This document shows, piece after piece, positions 33,979 through 42,293 of a stretch of DNA of 43,834 nt. Within the stretch, counting starts at the first letter, position 1. Each line of letters opens with the position of its first letter. The notes under the pieces were generated by a model. The model searched no databases. It was not told the origin of the DNA and was given only the letters and a program-made list of their open reading frames with translations. The translations under genes were made by a program, and so were the position numbers. The stretch spans positions 1 to 43,834 of the forward strand of contig JAUNGJ010000021.1 in NCBI GenBank assembly GCA_030524585.1, written 5' to 3'. The DNA comes from Eubacteriales bacterium. GTDB taxonomy: Bacteria; Bacillota; Clostridia; Lachnospirales; Lachnospiraceae.

Positions 33979-34368
33979 ATGGCAGACAGTAATTTCAAGG
34001 GAACCGTAGAAGCTCTCTTCAGAGGGATGGACGGAGTGGTCAGCTCCAAGACGGTTGTAGGAGAAGCAATTCATATAGGAGATACCATTATTTTACCGTT
34101 GGTAGATGTCTCCTTTGGAATTGGAGCAGGCGCATTTAACGGTGATAAAAAGGACAGATCCGGCGGCGGAATGGGAGGAAAGATGACTCCCTGCGCAGTG
34201 CTTGTCATTCAGAATGGCTCTACGAGGCTTGTGAATATTAAGAATCAGGATACCATCACAAAGATTCTGGATATGGTACCGGATATTGTCGATCGGTTTA
34301 CTTCACAGAGCGGCAGTAAGATGACAGAGGATGATGTAGTAGATATTCTGAACGAAACGGAAAAGTAA
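33979..34368 (+). CDS. GerW (YtfJ) family sporulation protein
   Basis: The 129 residues show the family pattern: an N-terminal helix (FKGTVEALFRGMDGVV), then GEAIHIGDTIILPLVDVSFG, a Gly-rich stretch (SGGGMGGKM) and PCAVLVI. In Bacillus subtilis GerW (YtfJ) is a spore protein needed for normal germination in some nutrients. Start ATG 33979 has AGGAGGA upstream. It comes 18 bases after DUF2953, the conserved pair. Confidence 0.9.
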   Translation: MADSNFKGTVEALFRGMDGVVSSKTVVGEAIHIGDTIILPLVDVSFGIGAGAFNGDKKDRSGGGMGGKMTPCAVLVIQNGSTRLVNIKNQDTITKILDMVPDIVDRFTSQSGSKMTEDDVVDILNETEK

Positions 34369-34437
34369 AAATTAAGGAATCCATACGGAAGTGTCTGCAT
34401 ATAGATAATATAAGAACTGCCGCGCAGGGGTGCCTGG

Positions 34438-34578
34438 ATGAAACGAGTAATAGGATTTATATTATTCTGGATTGCTGCAGGTATAGTGATAGGTCTGCTG
34501 CTGCCTAATCTCTTCGTGCAAATTCTATGTGTGATATTATGTATTTTAATTGGATTTGAATTATTCTGCTGTAAATAA
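34438..34578 (+). CDS. 46-residue membrane microprotein
   Basis: The protein starts MKRVIGFILFWIAAG and is almost wholly hydrophobic apart from the N-terminal Lys-Arg and a short final GFELFCCK; it holds two short membrane helices around a central PN turn. The ribosome binding site (AGGGGTG) is weak to moderate and close to ATG 34438. It is 69 bases after gerW. It has no known motif. The two adjacent cysteines before the last lysine are notable. Supported by composition, length and position only. Confidence 0.6.
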   Translation: MKRVIGFILFWIAAGIVIGLLLPNLFVQILCVILCILIGFELFCCK

Positions 34579-34599
34579 GAAGAAATTGATAAATAACAC

Positions 34600-34628
34600 T
34601 TGCATTTAGTGAATTCTTCTGATACAAT
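34600..34628 (+). promoter_or_regulatory. Promoter for rpmB
   Basis: TTGCAT (34600-34605), 17-base spacer, TACAAT (34623-34628) preceded by TGA. Confidence 0.65.
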
Positions 34629-34641
34629 ATCTTATGTTGTG

Positions 34642-34658
34642 AGTCTGGAGAACAGACT
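34642..34658 (+). promoter_or_regulatory. Hairpin in the rpmB leader
   Basis: AGTCTG (34642-34647) pairs with CAGACT (34653-34658) around a GAGAA loop, between the promoter and the ribosome binding site at 34673. No known L28 leader of this shape is recognised by me. Confidence 0.45.
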
Positions 34659-34684
34659 ATATCGGAGCGTTAGGAGGTGCAGTC

Positions 34685-34873
34685 ATGGCTAGATGTGCTA
34701 TTTGTGATAAGGGTGCTCATTTTGGAAATAATGTAAGTCACTCAAATAGAAAAACACCAAAAATGTGGAAATCAAATGTAAAATCAGTTCGTGTAAAGGC
34801 TGAGGGCGGAGCTACAAAGAGAATGTATGTATGTACTTCTTGCTTGAGATCCGGAAAAGTTGAGCGTGCATAA
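34685..34873 (+). CDS. rpmB: 50S ribosomal protein L28, zinc-binding form
   Basis: L28 is a small protein of the 50S subunit near the E site. The 62 residues include the conserved region NVSHSNRKTPKMWKSN. Two cysteine pairs, CAICDKG and CTSCLRSGK, make it the zinc-binding 'C+' form. AGGAGGTG at 34673-34680 serves ATG 34685. It has its own promoter, a leader hairpin and a terminator, so it forms a monocistronic unit. Confidence 0.96.
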   Translation: MARCAICDKGAHFGNNVSHSNRKTPKMWKSNVKSVRVKAEGGATKRMYVCTSCLRSGKVERA

Positions 34874-34886
34874 TAGTGGTAAATAA

Positions 34887-34919
34887 AAGCCTGGATTCTT
34901 AAGAATCTGGGTTTTTTTG
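34887..34919 (+). terminator. Terminator after rpmB
   Basis: CCTGGATTCTT (34890-34900) pairs with AAGAATCTGGG (34901-34911) with two wobble pairs, with the pairing extended outward, followed by TTTTTTT. The apex is formed by opening the central pairs. Confidence 0.8.
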
Positions 34920-34933
34920 TGTCTAAATAACTG

Positions 34934-34962
34934 TTGTAAATATCAGGAAAACAGAGTATAAT
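34934..34962 (+). promoter_or_regulatory. Promoter for the Asp23 gene
   Basis: TTGTAA (34934-34939), 17-base spacer, perfect TATAAT (34957-34962). Confidence 0.7.
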
Positions 34963-35025
34963 ACATATGTTAATTGTGTTTTATAACATCGCTAACATAT
35001 TCATTGAAGAATTGGAGGATATAAC

Positions 35026-35385
35026 ATGAAGGGAAGTATGAGTACTGATCTTGGCATGATTACAGTTAGTCCTGACGTGATTGCAAAGTATGCGGGAACC
35101 GTAGCAGTAGAATGCTTTGGTATTGTTGGAATGGCGGCAGTAAATGTAAAAGACGGAATTTACCGTTTACTTAAAAAAGAGAACCTGACTCATGGAATAC
35201 AGGTTACGATATCGGATGAGAATAGAATTAAGATTGACTTTCATGTGATTGTTTCTTATGGTGTGAGCATTTCAGCCGTAACGGACAACCTGATCAGTAA
35301 TGTGAAGTATAAGGTGGAAGAATTTTCCGGAATGTCGGTAGATAAAATTAATATTTATGTCGAAGGCGTGAGAGTCATCGATTAG
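35026..35385 (+). CDS. Asp23/Gls24 family envelope stress protein
   Basis: The 119 residues match the Asp23/Gls24 domain (GMITVSPDVIAKYAGTVAVECFGIVGM near the N terminus, IDFHVIVSYGVSI in the middle, the C-terminal VDKINIYVEGV). In Bacillus the counterpart next to yloV is yloU. Its function is poorly defined; staphylococcal Asp23 is linked to cell-wall stress. GGAGG precedes ATG 35026. The fatty-acid kinase-type gene starts 20 bases later, the same pair as yloU-yloV. Confidence 0.9.
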   Translation: MKGSMSTDLGMITVSPDVIAKYAGTVAVECFGIVGMAAVNVKDGIYRLLKKENLTHGIQVTISDENRIKIDFHVIVSYGVSISAVTDNLISNVKYKVEEFSGMSVDKINIYVEGVRVID

Positions 35386-35404
35386 TTAAGGAGGAACCAT
35401 TAAA

Positions 35405-37066
35405 GTGGCTACGAAGACTATGAATGTGGAGATGCTTGCCAAAATGTTTCTGGCAGGCGCACAGAATATCGAAGCAAAGAAAGAATATATTAATGAATTG
35501 AACGTGTTTCCGGTTCCGGATGGAGACACCGGTACTAACATGTCATTGACGATCATGTCCGCGGCAAAGGAAGTGACGGCTCTCAACAAACCAAGTATGG
35601 GTGAACTTGCCAAAGCGATTTCATCTGGTTCACTGCGCGGAGCAAGAGGTAACTCGGGAGTTATTCTCTCTCAGCTGCTCAGAGGCTTTACAAAAGCTGT
35701 GAGAGAAGAGAAGGAGATTGATGTTGCAATTCTTGCAGCTGCATGTGGACGTGCAAAGGATACGGCTTATAAGGCTGTTATGAAACCGAAGGAAGGAACG
35801 ATCCTTACTGTGGCAAGGGGAATTGCTGATAAAGCGGCAGAGATGAAGGAAGAGACCGACGATTTGGAGGTATTCATTCCGGCAGTGATTCAGCATGCAG
35901 AGGAAGTTCTTGCACAGACACCGGAGATGCTTCCGGTTCTGAAGGAAGCCGGAGTTGTAGATTCAGGCGGGCAGGGACTATTAGAGGTCCTGAAGGGAGC
36001 ATATGACGCTTTTCTTGGCAAGGAAGTGGACTATTCTGCAATTGCGCCGAGCGCTGGAGCCAATGTGACTAAGATTTCCGCAGAGGCTACGGCGGATATT
36101 AAATTTGGATACTGTACAGAATTTATCATTCTTACCGAGAAAGAATTTACAGAGAAGGATGAGCATGAATTTAAAGGTTATCTGGAATCCATCGGCGATT
36201 CTATCGTGTGCGTTGCCGATGACGATGTGGTAAAGATACATGTACACACGAATGACCCGGGTCTTGCGATTCAGAAAGCGCTTACCTATGGACAGCTGTC
36301 GCGTATGAAGATCGATAACATGCGGGAGGAGCATCAGGAGAAGCTGATTAAAGACGCTGAAAAACTGGCGCAGCAGCAGAAGGAAGAGGAGAAGGCAAAA
36401 CCCAGAAAACCGATGGGCTTTATTACCGTATCCATCGGAGAAGGTCTGAATGAAATTTTCAGAGAGTTGGGTGCAGATTACATTATCGAAGGCGGTCAGA
36501 CCATGAATCCAAGCACGGAAGACATGCTGAATGCCATTGATCAGGTTCATGCAGATACCGTATTTATTCTTCCGAACAATAAGAATATTGTTCTGGCAGC
36601 AAATCAGGCGAAGGCACTGGTAGAAGATAAGCAGATTATTGTAATACCGACAAAGACGGTTCCGCAGGGAATCACTGCTCTGATTAATTTTATGCCGGAT
36701 GAAGATGCACAGACGAATGAAGCTGCGATGACGGATTGCATTGAACATGTAAAGACCGGACAGGTTACTTATGCGGTCCGCGATACCAGGATTGATGATA
36801 AAGAGATTCATGAAGGCGATATTATGGGTATCGGCGACGCTGGGATTCTGGCGGTCGGAACAGATATTCACAGCACGGCCAAGGAGATGCTGAAAGCTCT
36901 GGTAGATGAAGATTCCGAACTGATCAGCCTGTATTACGGAGCAGAGATCAACGAGGAGGAAGCCGACAGATTCACAGCTGAGATTGAAGAGCTGTATCCA
37001 GACATCGATATCGATGCACACTTCGGCGGTCAGCCAATCTATTATTATGTGCTGGCGGTAGAATAG
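35405..37066 (+). CDS. fakA: DAK2 domain fatty-acid kinase, FakA/YloV type
   Basis: The N-terminal ~200 residues are a DAK2 dihydroxyacetone-kinase-like nucleotide-binding domain, with NVFPVPDGDTGTNMSLT and SLRGARGNSGVILSQLLRG binding Mg-ATP. The rest matches YloV/FakA proteins. In staphylococci FakA phosphorylates fatty acids presented by DegV-like FakB proteins. GTG 35405 follows AAGGAGG at 35389-35395. The 553 residues are full length. No fakB is in the window, so the fatty-acid role is taken from the family. Followed by recG, as in Bacillus. Confidence 0.9.
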   Translation: MATKTMNVEMLAKMFLAGAQNIEAKKEYINELNVFPVPDGDTGTNMSLTIMSAAKEVTALNKPSMGELAKAISSGSLRGARGNSGVILSQLLRGFTKAVREEKEIDVAILAAACGRAKDTAYKAVMKPKEGTILTVARGIADKAAEMKEETDDLEVFIPAVIQHAEEVLAQTPEMLPVLKEAGVVDSGGQGLLEVLKGAYDAFLGKEVDYSAIAPSAGANVTKISAEATADIKFGYCTEFIILTEKEFTEKDEHEFKGYLESIGDSIVCVADDDVVKIHVHTNDPGLAIQKALTYGQLSRMKIDNMREEHQEKLIKDAEKLAQQQKEEEKAKPRKPMGFITVSIGEGLNEIFRELGADYIIEGGQTMNPSTEDMLNAIDQVHADTVFILPNNKNIVLAANQAKALVEDKQIIVIPTKTVPQGITALINFMPDEDAQTNEAAMTDCIEHVKTGQVTYAVRDTRIDDKEIHEGDIMGIGDAGILAVGTDIHSTAKEMLKALVDEDSELISLYYGAEINEEEADRFTAEIEELYPDIDIDAHFGGQPIYYYVLAVE

Positions 37067-37074
37067 AGAATAAT

Positions 37075-39105
37075 ATGAATGAGAAAACTGGTATTAGTGA
37101 ATTAAAGGGAATTGGAGAAAAGACGGAGAAACTGTTCCAAAAGATGGGTGTATTTACAGTTGGTGATCTGATCCGTTATTATCCGAGAGGATATGATGTG
37201 TATGAGCCTGCTGTCCCAGTCAGTGAGCTGGAAGAGGGAAGGGTTCAGACGGTTACAGGTACTGTCTATGGGAAGATTCAGGTATCTCCAAATTGCAGAA
37301 TGCCGGTTACAACTGTACAGATTAAGGATATTTCCGGAACCATAAAAGCGATATGGTTCCGGATGCCTTTTTTAAGGAATACTCTTGCATCCGGCGGAAT
37401 GATAACTCTTCGGGGACAGGTTGTGCGCAGAGGCAGCGGTCTTGTCATAGAACATCCGGAAATCTTTTATCCGGCTGGCAGATACGAAGAAAAACTGGGG
37501 ACATTACAGCCCAGGTATCCTCTGACGGCCGGCATGACGAATAATACGGTTGTCAAGGCGGTAAAGCAGGCCATTGGGCATCTGAATCTGTCAGTAGAAA
37601 GCCTGCCGGAAGAGCTGCGGCTGAAATACCATCTGGCTGAGTATAATTATGCTATCCGCGGCATACATTTTCCGGAAGATAAGGAAGTGTTCTATCACGC
37701 GAGAGAACGATTGGTATTTGAGGAATTTCTGAATTTTATTCTTTCTCTTCGACGGCTCCGTACGGATAACGATAGATTGGAGAATCATTTCCGGATCAGA
37801 CACTGTCAGGAGACGGATGTATTTCTTAAGGAACTGCCCTATGAGTTGACAGGGGCTCAGAAAAAGGTTTGGGAAGAAATCGAAGCTGATATGCAAAGTC
37901 CGTATTCCATGTCCCGGTTGATTCAGGGTGACGTTGGCTCCGGAAAGACGATTGTGGCGGTTCTGGCGCTGATGACGGCAGTGCTGAATGGGTATCAGGG
38001 AGCGATGATGGCGCCTACGGAAGTGCTGGCGAAGCAGCATTATGAATCCATATTGGAATTATTTCAGAATTATCATATTCCCATTCAGATAGAGCTTTTG
38101 ATTGGCTCCATGACAGCGAAAGAAAAGAGAGAAGCCTATGCGCGGATTGCAGATGGAAAATCACAGATTATACTGGGAACACAGGCTTTGATTCAGGAGA
38201 AAGTCGTTTATAAAAATCTTGCCCTGGTGGTTACGGATGAACAGCATCGTTTCGGAGTGCGTCAGCGGGAAGTATTTGCGCAAAAAGGTATGGAGCCTCA
38301 TATTCTGGTTATGAGCGCCACGCCAATTCCGCGTACGCTGGCCATTATTCTATATGGAGATCTTGATATTTCCGTGATTAACGAGCTGCCCTCTAACAGA
38401 CTTCCGATCAAGAACTGTGTGGTTGATACAGATTATCGGCGGACTGCTTATCGATTTATTCAAAAACAGGCTTCAGAGGGGAGACAGTGCTACATTATCT
38501 GTCCAATGGTGGAAGAAAGCGAACATTTAGAAGTGGAGAATGTGGTGGATTATGCCAGGATGATAAAAGAAGAACTGGGTTCTGGAATTACTGTAGACTA
38601 TCTGCACGGAAAGATGAAGCAGAGCGAAAAGGATGAAATTATGAACCGTTTTGCCGCTAATCAGATTCAGGTTCTGGTTTCTACCACTGTAATCGAGGTG
38701 GGAATAAATGTACCAAATGCGACGGTCATGATGGTGGAGAATGCAGAGCGGTTCGGCCTTGCACAGCTTCATCAGCTTCGGGGCCGCGTGGGCCGCGGAA
38801 GCCATCAATCCTACTGTATTTTTATGAGCAGTTCCAAAACAAAAGAGACAAAGAAACGTCTTGAAATTCTGAACAGGACGAATGATGGATTTGAGATTGC
38901 CAGTGAAGATTTGAAGCTTCGTGGACCGGGAGACTTATTTGGCATTCGCCAAAGCGGACTTATGAATTTCAAACTGGGAGATGTATTCCAGGATGCGGAG
39001 ATTCTTAAGAAGGCATCCGAAGCTGCGGATTGGCTTATAAAAAATCATCATGAATGGTTACAAAAACTGGAAAAGGACGAAAAAACTGCCAGTGTAATAT
39101 TGTAA
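37075..39105 (+). CDS. recG: ATP-dependent DNA helicase RecG
   Basis: RecG remodels stalled replication forks and Holliday junctions. The N-terminal wedge domain (OB fold with VQTVTGTVYG) is followed by two helicase domains: Walker A GDVGSGKT at 285-292, the DEQH box at 388, SATPIPRTLA, and in the second half STTVIEVGINVPNAT, QLHQLRGRVGRG. The C-terminal TRG motif region (LKLRGPGDLFGIRQSG) is present. Length 676 is standard. It starts 8 bases after fakA with a poor ribosome binding site, pointing to coupling. Confidence 0.97.
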   Translation: MNEKTGISELKGIGEKTEKLFQKMGVFTVGDLIRYYPRGYDVYEPAVPVSELEEGRVQTVTGTVYGKIQVSPNCRMPVTTVQIKDISGTIKAIWFRMPFLRNTLASGGMITLRGQVVRRGSGLVIEHPEIFYPAGRYEEKLGTLQPRYPLTAGMTNNTVVKAVKQAIGHLNLSVESLPEELRLKYHLAEYNYAIRGIHFPEDKEVFYHARERLVFEEFLNFILSLRRLRTDNDRLENHFRIRHCQETDVFLKELPYELTGAQKKVWEEIEADMQSPYSMSRLIQGDVGSGKTIVAVLALMTAVLNGYQGAMMAPTEVLAKQHYESILELFQNYHIPIQIELLIGSMTAKEKREAYARIADGKSQIILGTQALIQEKVVYKNLALVVTDEQHRFGVRQREVFAQKGMEPHILVMSATPIPRTLAIILYGDLDISVINELPSNRLPIKNCVVDTDYRRTAYRFIQKQASEGRQCYIICPMVEESEHLEVENVVDYARMIKEELGSGITVDYLHGKMKQSEKDEIMNRFAANQIQVLVSTTVIEVGINVPNATVMMVENAERFGLAQLHQLRGRVGRGSHQSYCIFMSSSKTKETKKRLEILNRTNDGFEIASEDLKLRGPGDLFGIRQSGLMNFKLGDVFQDAEILKKASEAADWLIKNHHEWLQKLEKDEKTASVIL

Positions 39106-39122
39106 ATCCTCCATATAATATG

Positions 39123-39148
39123 GTTGTAACTTAAGACAGAGTTACAAC
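39123..39148. promoter_or_regulatory. Inverted repeat upstream of the spore-protein gene
   Basis: GTTGTAACT (39123-39131) and AGTTACAAC (39140-39148) are perfectly complementary with an 8-base spacer. No T-run follows, so an operator or a leader hairpin is more likely than a terminator. A sporulation sigma promoter is expected here but I cannot place one with confidence. Confidence 0.55.
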
Positions 39149-39187
39149 GATAAATCAAAGAAGAGATACAAAAAGGAGGAAAATAAA

Positions 39188-39394
39188 ATGGCAAGTCGTT
39201 CATCTAACAGAACAGCAGTACCGGAGGCAAAGGGTGCATTAGACAAATTCAAATACGAGGTAGCAAGCGAGCTTGGAGTACCTCTTACAGATGGTTACAA
39301 CGGTGACCTGACATCCAGACAGAACGGATCTGTTGGCGGATATATGGTAAAGAAGATGATTGAAGAGCAGGAAAAGCAGATGGCAAACAAATAA
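39188..39394 (+). CDS. Alpha/beta-type small acid-soluble spore protein
   Basis: These proteins coat spore DNA and protect it from UV and heat. The 68 residues show the family signature: KFKYEVASELGVPL with the germination-protease cleavage region, then GDLTSRQNGSVGGYMVKKMIE. AAGGAGGA precedes ATG 39188. The gene stands alone between recG and rsmD, with its own terminator. It confirms that the organism belongs to a spore-forming lineage. Confidence 0.95.
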   Translation: MASRSSNRTAVPEAKGALDKFKYEVASELGVPLTDGYNGDLTSRQNGSVGGYMVKKMIEEQEKQMANK

Positions 39395-39411
39395 CAAAGG
39401 TTTGTATTAAG

Positions 39412-39447
39412 AAGCCCTTGGGAAAGATATTTTTCCAGGGGCTTTTT
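39412..39447 (+). terminator. Terminator after the spore-protein gene
   Basis: AAGCCCTTGGGAAA (39412-39425) pairs with TTTCCAGGGGCTT with one bulged G and one wobble, followed by TTTT. Confidence 0.85.
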
Positions 39448-39460
39448 ACATATAATTCGA

Positions 39461-39489
39461 TTGACATTTTTGCGTCTTGTTTATATAAT
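39461..39489 (+). promoter_or_regulatory. Consensus promoter for rsmD
   Basis: Perfect TTGACA (39461-39466), 17-base spacer, perfect TATAAT (39484-39489): the strongest housekeeping promoter in the window, presumably driving rsmD-coaD and the coiled-coil gene. Confidence 0.85.
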
Positions 39490-39527
39490 GTATGAGTAGA
39501 GGATTATGTATACAAGGAGAAGACAGG

Positions 39528-40085
39528 ATGCGTGTCATAGCCGGAAGTGCAAAGAGATTGCAGTTACGGACTTTGGATGGTCTTGATACAAGGCCTACCA
39601 CAGACCGGATTAAGGAGACTTTATTCAATATGATTGATCCCTGGCTTGCAGACTGCGATTTTTTGGATCTGTTTGCAGGCAGCGGTGGAATTGGTATTGA
39701 GGCATTGAGCCGTGGGGCAGGTGAAGCGGTATTCATAGAGAAGAATCCGAAAGCAATGTCTGTGATTCGGGATAACCTGAAGCATACCAGGCTGGATGGA
39801 AGGGCAGTTACACTTCAGATGGATGTGATTGCCGGGCTTGTATCGCTGAATGGAAGAAAGCAGTTTGATTATATTTTTATGGATCCTCCTTATGACCATC
39901 TTCTGGAAAAGCGGGTGCTGGAGACATTGAGAGATATGGAGCTCTTAAAAGAAGATGGTATGATTATTGTGGAAGCTTCTTTGGATACCGGGTTTGATTA
40001 TTTGGGTGAGATGGGCTACACTTTGGTCAAAGAAAAAAAGTATAAGACGAATAAACATATGTTTATCGAGATTTCTGACCTTTAA
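39528..40085 (+). CDS. rsmD: 16S rRNA (guanine-966-N2)-methyltransferase
   Basis: RsmD uses SAM to methylate G966 of 16S rRNA in the assembled 30S subunit. The 185 residues start MRVIAGSAKRLQL, then RPTTDRIKETLFN, the SAM motif LDLFAGSGGIGIEALSRGA and the catalytic DPPY (FMDPPYDH). ATG 39528 is selected because AAGGAGA lies at 39514-39520; the in-frame ATG at 39492 lies too close to the -10 box. rsmD-coaD-ylbJ is a conserved neighbourhood (ylbH-ylbI-ylbJ in Bacillus). Confidence 0.95.
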   Translation: MRVIAGSAKRLQLRTLDGLDTRPTTDRIKETLFNMIDPWLADCDFLDLFAGSGGIGIEALSRGAGEAVFIEKNPKAMSVIRDNLKHTRLDGRAVTLQMDVIAGLVSLNGRKQFDYIFMDPPYDHLLEKRVLETLRDMELLKEDGMIIVEASLDTGFDYLGEMGYTLVKEKKYKTNKHMFIEISDL

Positions 40086-40119
40086 CCGATAAAGTAAGAA
40101 TAGAAACAGGAGGCCTGTC

Positions 40120-40608
40120 ATGAAAGCAATATATCCCGGAAGCTTTGATCCGGTTACATTTGGACATATAGATGTTATTTGCCGTTCTTCACGAATTGCG
40201 GATGAGCTAATTATCGGAGTGTTGAATAATAATGCAAAAAGCCCGTTGTTTTCCTTGGAAGAACGTGTTAAAATGTTAGAGGAAGTCACAAAAGATTATC
40301 ATAATGTGAAAGTTGTACCTTTTGAAGGATTACTGGTAGATTTTGCAAAGAATATGAAGGCAGATATTGTCGTCCGGGGGCTTCGTGCAATCACAGATTT
40401 TGAGTACGAGCTTCAGATGGCGCAGACAAACCATAAGCTTGAAGAGGAGGTGGAGACCATCTTCCTTACTACAAGACTTGAGTATTCTTATTTGAGCTCT
40501 ACAATAGTAAAGGAAGTGGCAGCTTTTGGAGGGGACATTTCTCAGTTTGTACCTGAGACGGTCAGACAGAGAATACAAGAGAAGATGGATGAAAGAAGGA
40601 GAGTGTAA
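40120..40608 (+). CDS. coaD: Phosphopantetheine adenylyltransferase
   Basis: CoaD joins phosphopantetheine and ATP to give dephospho-CoA, the fourth step of CoA synthesis. The nucleotidyltransferase signature is [13 protein letters not shown] near the N terminus; [20 protein letters not shown] and the [11 protein letters not shown] motif are also present. Length 162 is exact for the family. AGGAGG lies upstream of ATG 40120. Confidence 0.97.
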   Translation: MKAIYPGSFDPVTFGHIDVICRSSRIADELIIGVLNNNAKSPLFSLEERVKMLEEVTKDYHNVKVVPFEGLLVDFAKNMKADIVVRGLRAITDFEYELQMAQTNHKLEEEVETIFLTTRLEYSYLSSTIVKEVAAFGGDISQFVPETVRQRIQEKMDERRRV

Positions 40609-40611
40609 ATT

Positions 40612-41229
40612 ATGAGCAGCCGTATTGAACAGATTATTGAGGAAATTGAGGAGTACATTGATTCTTGTAAATTCCAGCCGTTTTCTACATCTAAGATCGT
40701 CGTGGATAAGGACCAGATGGACGAGCTTCTTCGCGAACTTCGTATGAAGACACCGGATGAGATTAAGCGTTATCAGAAGATTATTGCAAATAAGGATGCA
40801 ATTCTTGCTGATGCACAGGCTAAGGCTGACAGCCTGCTTCAGGATGCACAGATTCAGACCAATGAGCTGGTAAGTGAGCATGAGATTATGCAGCAGGCCT
40901 ATGCGCAGGCTAATGAGATCGTAACTGCAGCTACCGAGCAGGCCCAGCAGATTCTGGATAATGCCACAAGCGATGCCAACGATATCCGTATTGGAGCAAT
41001 GCAGTATACGGATGATCTTCTGGCGAATGCGGAGAGCATTATCGGTCATACACTGGACAGCTATACGACTAAGTATGACGGATTGGTAAATTCTCTTCAG
41101 GAGTGCTATGATATGGTTAGAAATAATCGCTCTGAGCTGGAGATTCCTGAGCAGTCTCCGAGAGGGATGGAGGCTGAGTACGGTATGCAGACAGAGGCAG
41201 ATTTTATCGAGCAGGAGATGGAAGACTAA
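40612..41229 (+). CDS. Coiled-coil protein, ATPase-subunit-like
   Basis: The 205 residues form a long helical coiled coil (about residues 60-165) rich in Ala, Gln and Glu, preceded by a helical N-terminal region of mixed charge (IEEIEEYIDS, KIVVDKDQMDELLRELR). Such proteins are often labelled as V-type ATPase subunit H or F-type subunit b because of the coiled coil, without real evidence; DivIVA-like behaviour is another possibility. It starts 3 bases after coaD with AAGGAGAG upstream. A plus-strand terminator lies 35 bases beyond its stop, inside the convergent ylbJ gene. Confidence 0.8.
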   Translation: MSSRIEQIIEEIEEYIDSCKFQPFSTSKIVVDKDQMDELLRELRMKTPDEIKRYQKIIANKDAILADAQAKADSLLQDAQIQTNELVSEHEIMQQAYAQANEIVTAATEQAQQILDNATSDANDIRIGAMQYTDDLLANAESIIGHTLDSYTTKYDGLVNSLQECYDMVRNNRSELEIPEQSPRGMEAEYGMQTEADFIEQEMED

Positions 41230-41233
41230 TCAT

Positions 41234-42175
41234 TCAGGAAGTAAGATATAGATATGTAAGCAGGCTGGTTACCAATGCGGTAATCAGCTTTTCTATTATA
41301 TAAGGACGGAGGGGGAGCCCGGATTCCTGGATCATGGAAGCCGTCTGAAATACTGCGCAAAGGCCGCCAAAGGTAGTTGCAGCCATAAGCAGGATATATC
41401 TGCAGGTGATGGGAATCGTAAGCTCTGACAGCAGAGAAAGTCCAGTTGTAATCTCCAGGGAAGAAAGAACAATGATTTTCCAGAATCCGCATCCGGGGAT
41501 CAGTAGGTCCAGGAGGCAGACAAATATAGAGAATATCATCATATACAATCCCACCTTAACGATTCCGTCGAAGCTGTTCATAAGGGCATGATCTATAGTT
41601 TGGGCAAAGGAAGCTTTTTTGACCGGCGATTCTTTTTTAGAAGAAGGCTGGAAGCGGAATGTTTCTTTAAATTTGCGAACATAATATAAGCGGAATAACT
41701 GTCCGCATATCAAGGGTGACAGAATCAAAATCAAAAAAAACGGAAGATGAAGGTGTCTGTCCGGGATAAATCTGGTAAACAGAACTCCAATTATAAACAT
41801 AGGACTTGTATTGTTACAGAAGGAGAGCAGATAGGATCCTTCTGTATATGAAATTCTGCCATTTTGGATCAGGTCGGCAGAGATCTTTGCTCCCATTGGA
41901 TAGCCGCACAAAAAGCCGGTGACGACAGCAAAGGAGCCGGCGCCGGATACACCCGGGAACCGTTTCATAAGAGGACCTGTGAGTCTGGAAATCAGTGAAA
42001 TGGTATCTGTCTGAATCATGATATTTGCCAGTATCATAAAGGGAAGAAGCGAGGGGAGTACAAGCTGGTACCACATGAGAAGACCTTTGCCGGCGCCTTC
42101 TATGACGGCATCCTTGCAAAGAAGAAATGATAGAAACAAAAGGATAAGCAGAGTGGATGAGAACCATTTGCGCAT
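41234..42175 (-). CDS. ylbJ: Sporulation membrane protein YlbJ (nucleoside-recognition family)
   Basis: YlbJ is an integral membrane protein of the spore-forming lineages, needed for normal spore cortex in B. subtilis. The 313 residues have about eight hydrophobic segments and two related halves with PSLLPFMILANIM, GFLCGYPMGAKISADL and FCNNTSPMFIIG, typical of the family. GAGG precedes the ATG at 42175 on the minus strand. It lies next to coaD and rsmD as in Bacillus, but here on the opposite strand. It converges with the coiled-coil gene, the two stops being 4 bases apart. Confidence 0.88.
   Translation of the reverse strand: MRKWFSSTLLILLFLSFLLCKDAVIEGAGKGLLMWYQLVLPSLLPFMILANIMIQTDTISLISRLTGPLMKRFPGVSGAGSFAVVTGFLCGYPMGAKISADLIQNGRISYTEGSYLLSFCNNTSPMFIIGVLFTRFIPDRHLHLPFFLILILSPLICGQLFRLYYVRKFKETFRFQPSSKKESPVKKASFAQTIDHALMNSFDGIVKVGLYMMIFSIFVCLLDLLIPGCGFWKIIVLSSLEITTGLSLLSELTIPITCRYILLMAATTFGGLCAVFQTASMIQESGLPLRPYIIEKLITALVTSLLTYLYLTS
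41264..41294 (+). terminator. Plus-strand terminator inside the 3' end of ylbJ
   Basis: GCTGGTTACC (41264-41273) pairs with GGTAATCAGC (41279-41288) with one G-U pair and a 5-base loop, then TTTTCT. It must end the rsmD-coaD-coiled-coil transcript. Confidence 0.75.
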
Positions 42176-42293
42176 GAAACAAACCTCACACTGTATTCCT
42201 AATTAATCTACGCGTCATATTGATTTTTTATGTGAGTTATGACAAAATATAAACCGGATTAACGAAGAAAAACTAGATGACAAGGAGTATAAA

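Noticed and set aside
35981-37021. Minus-strand open frame of 346 codons
   Set aside because: Lies wholly inside fakA, has no start signal and no recognisable domain.
39100-39122. Forespore sigma promoter for the SASP gene
   Set aside because: A CATATAATA-like -10 is present at 39112, but no matching -35 is found at the right distance.
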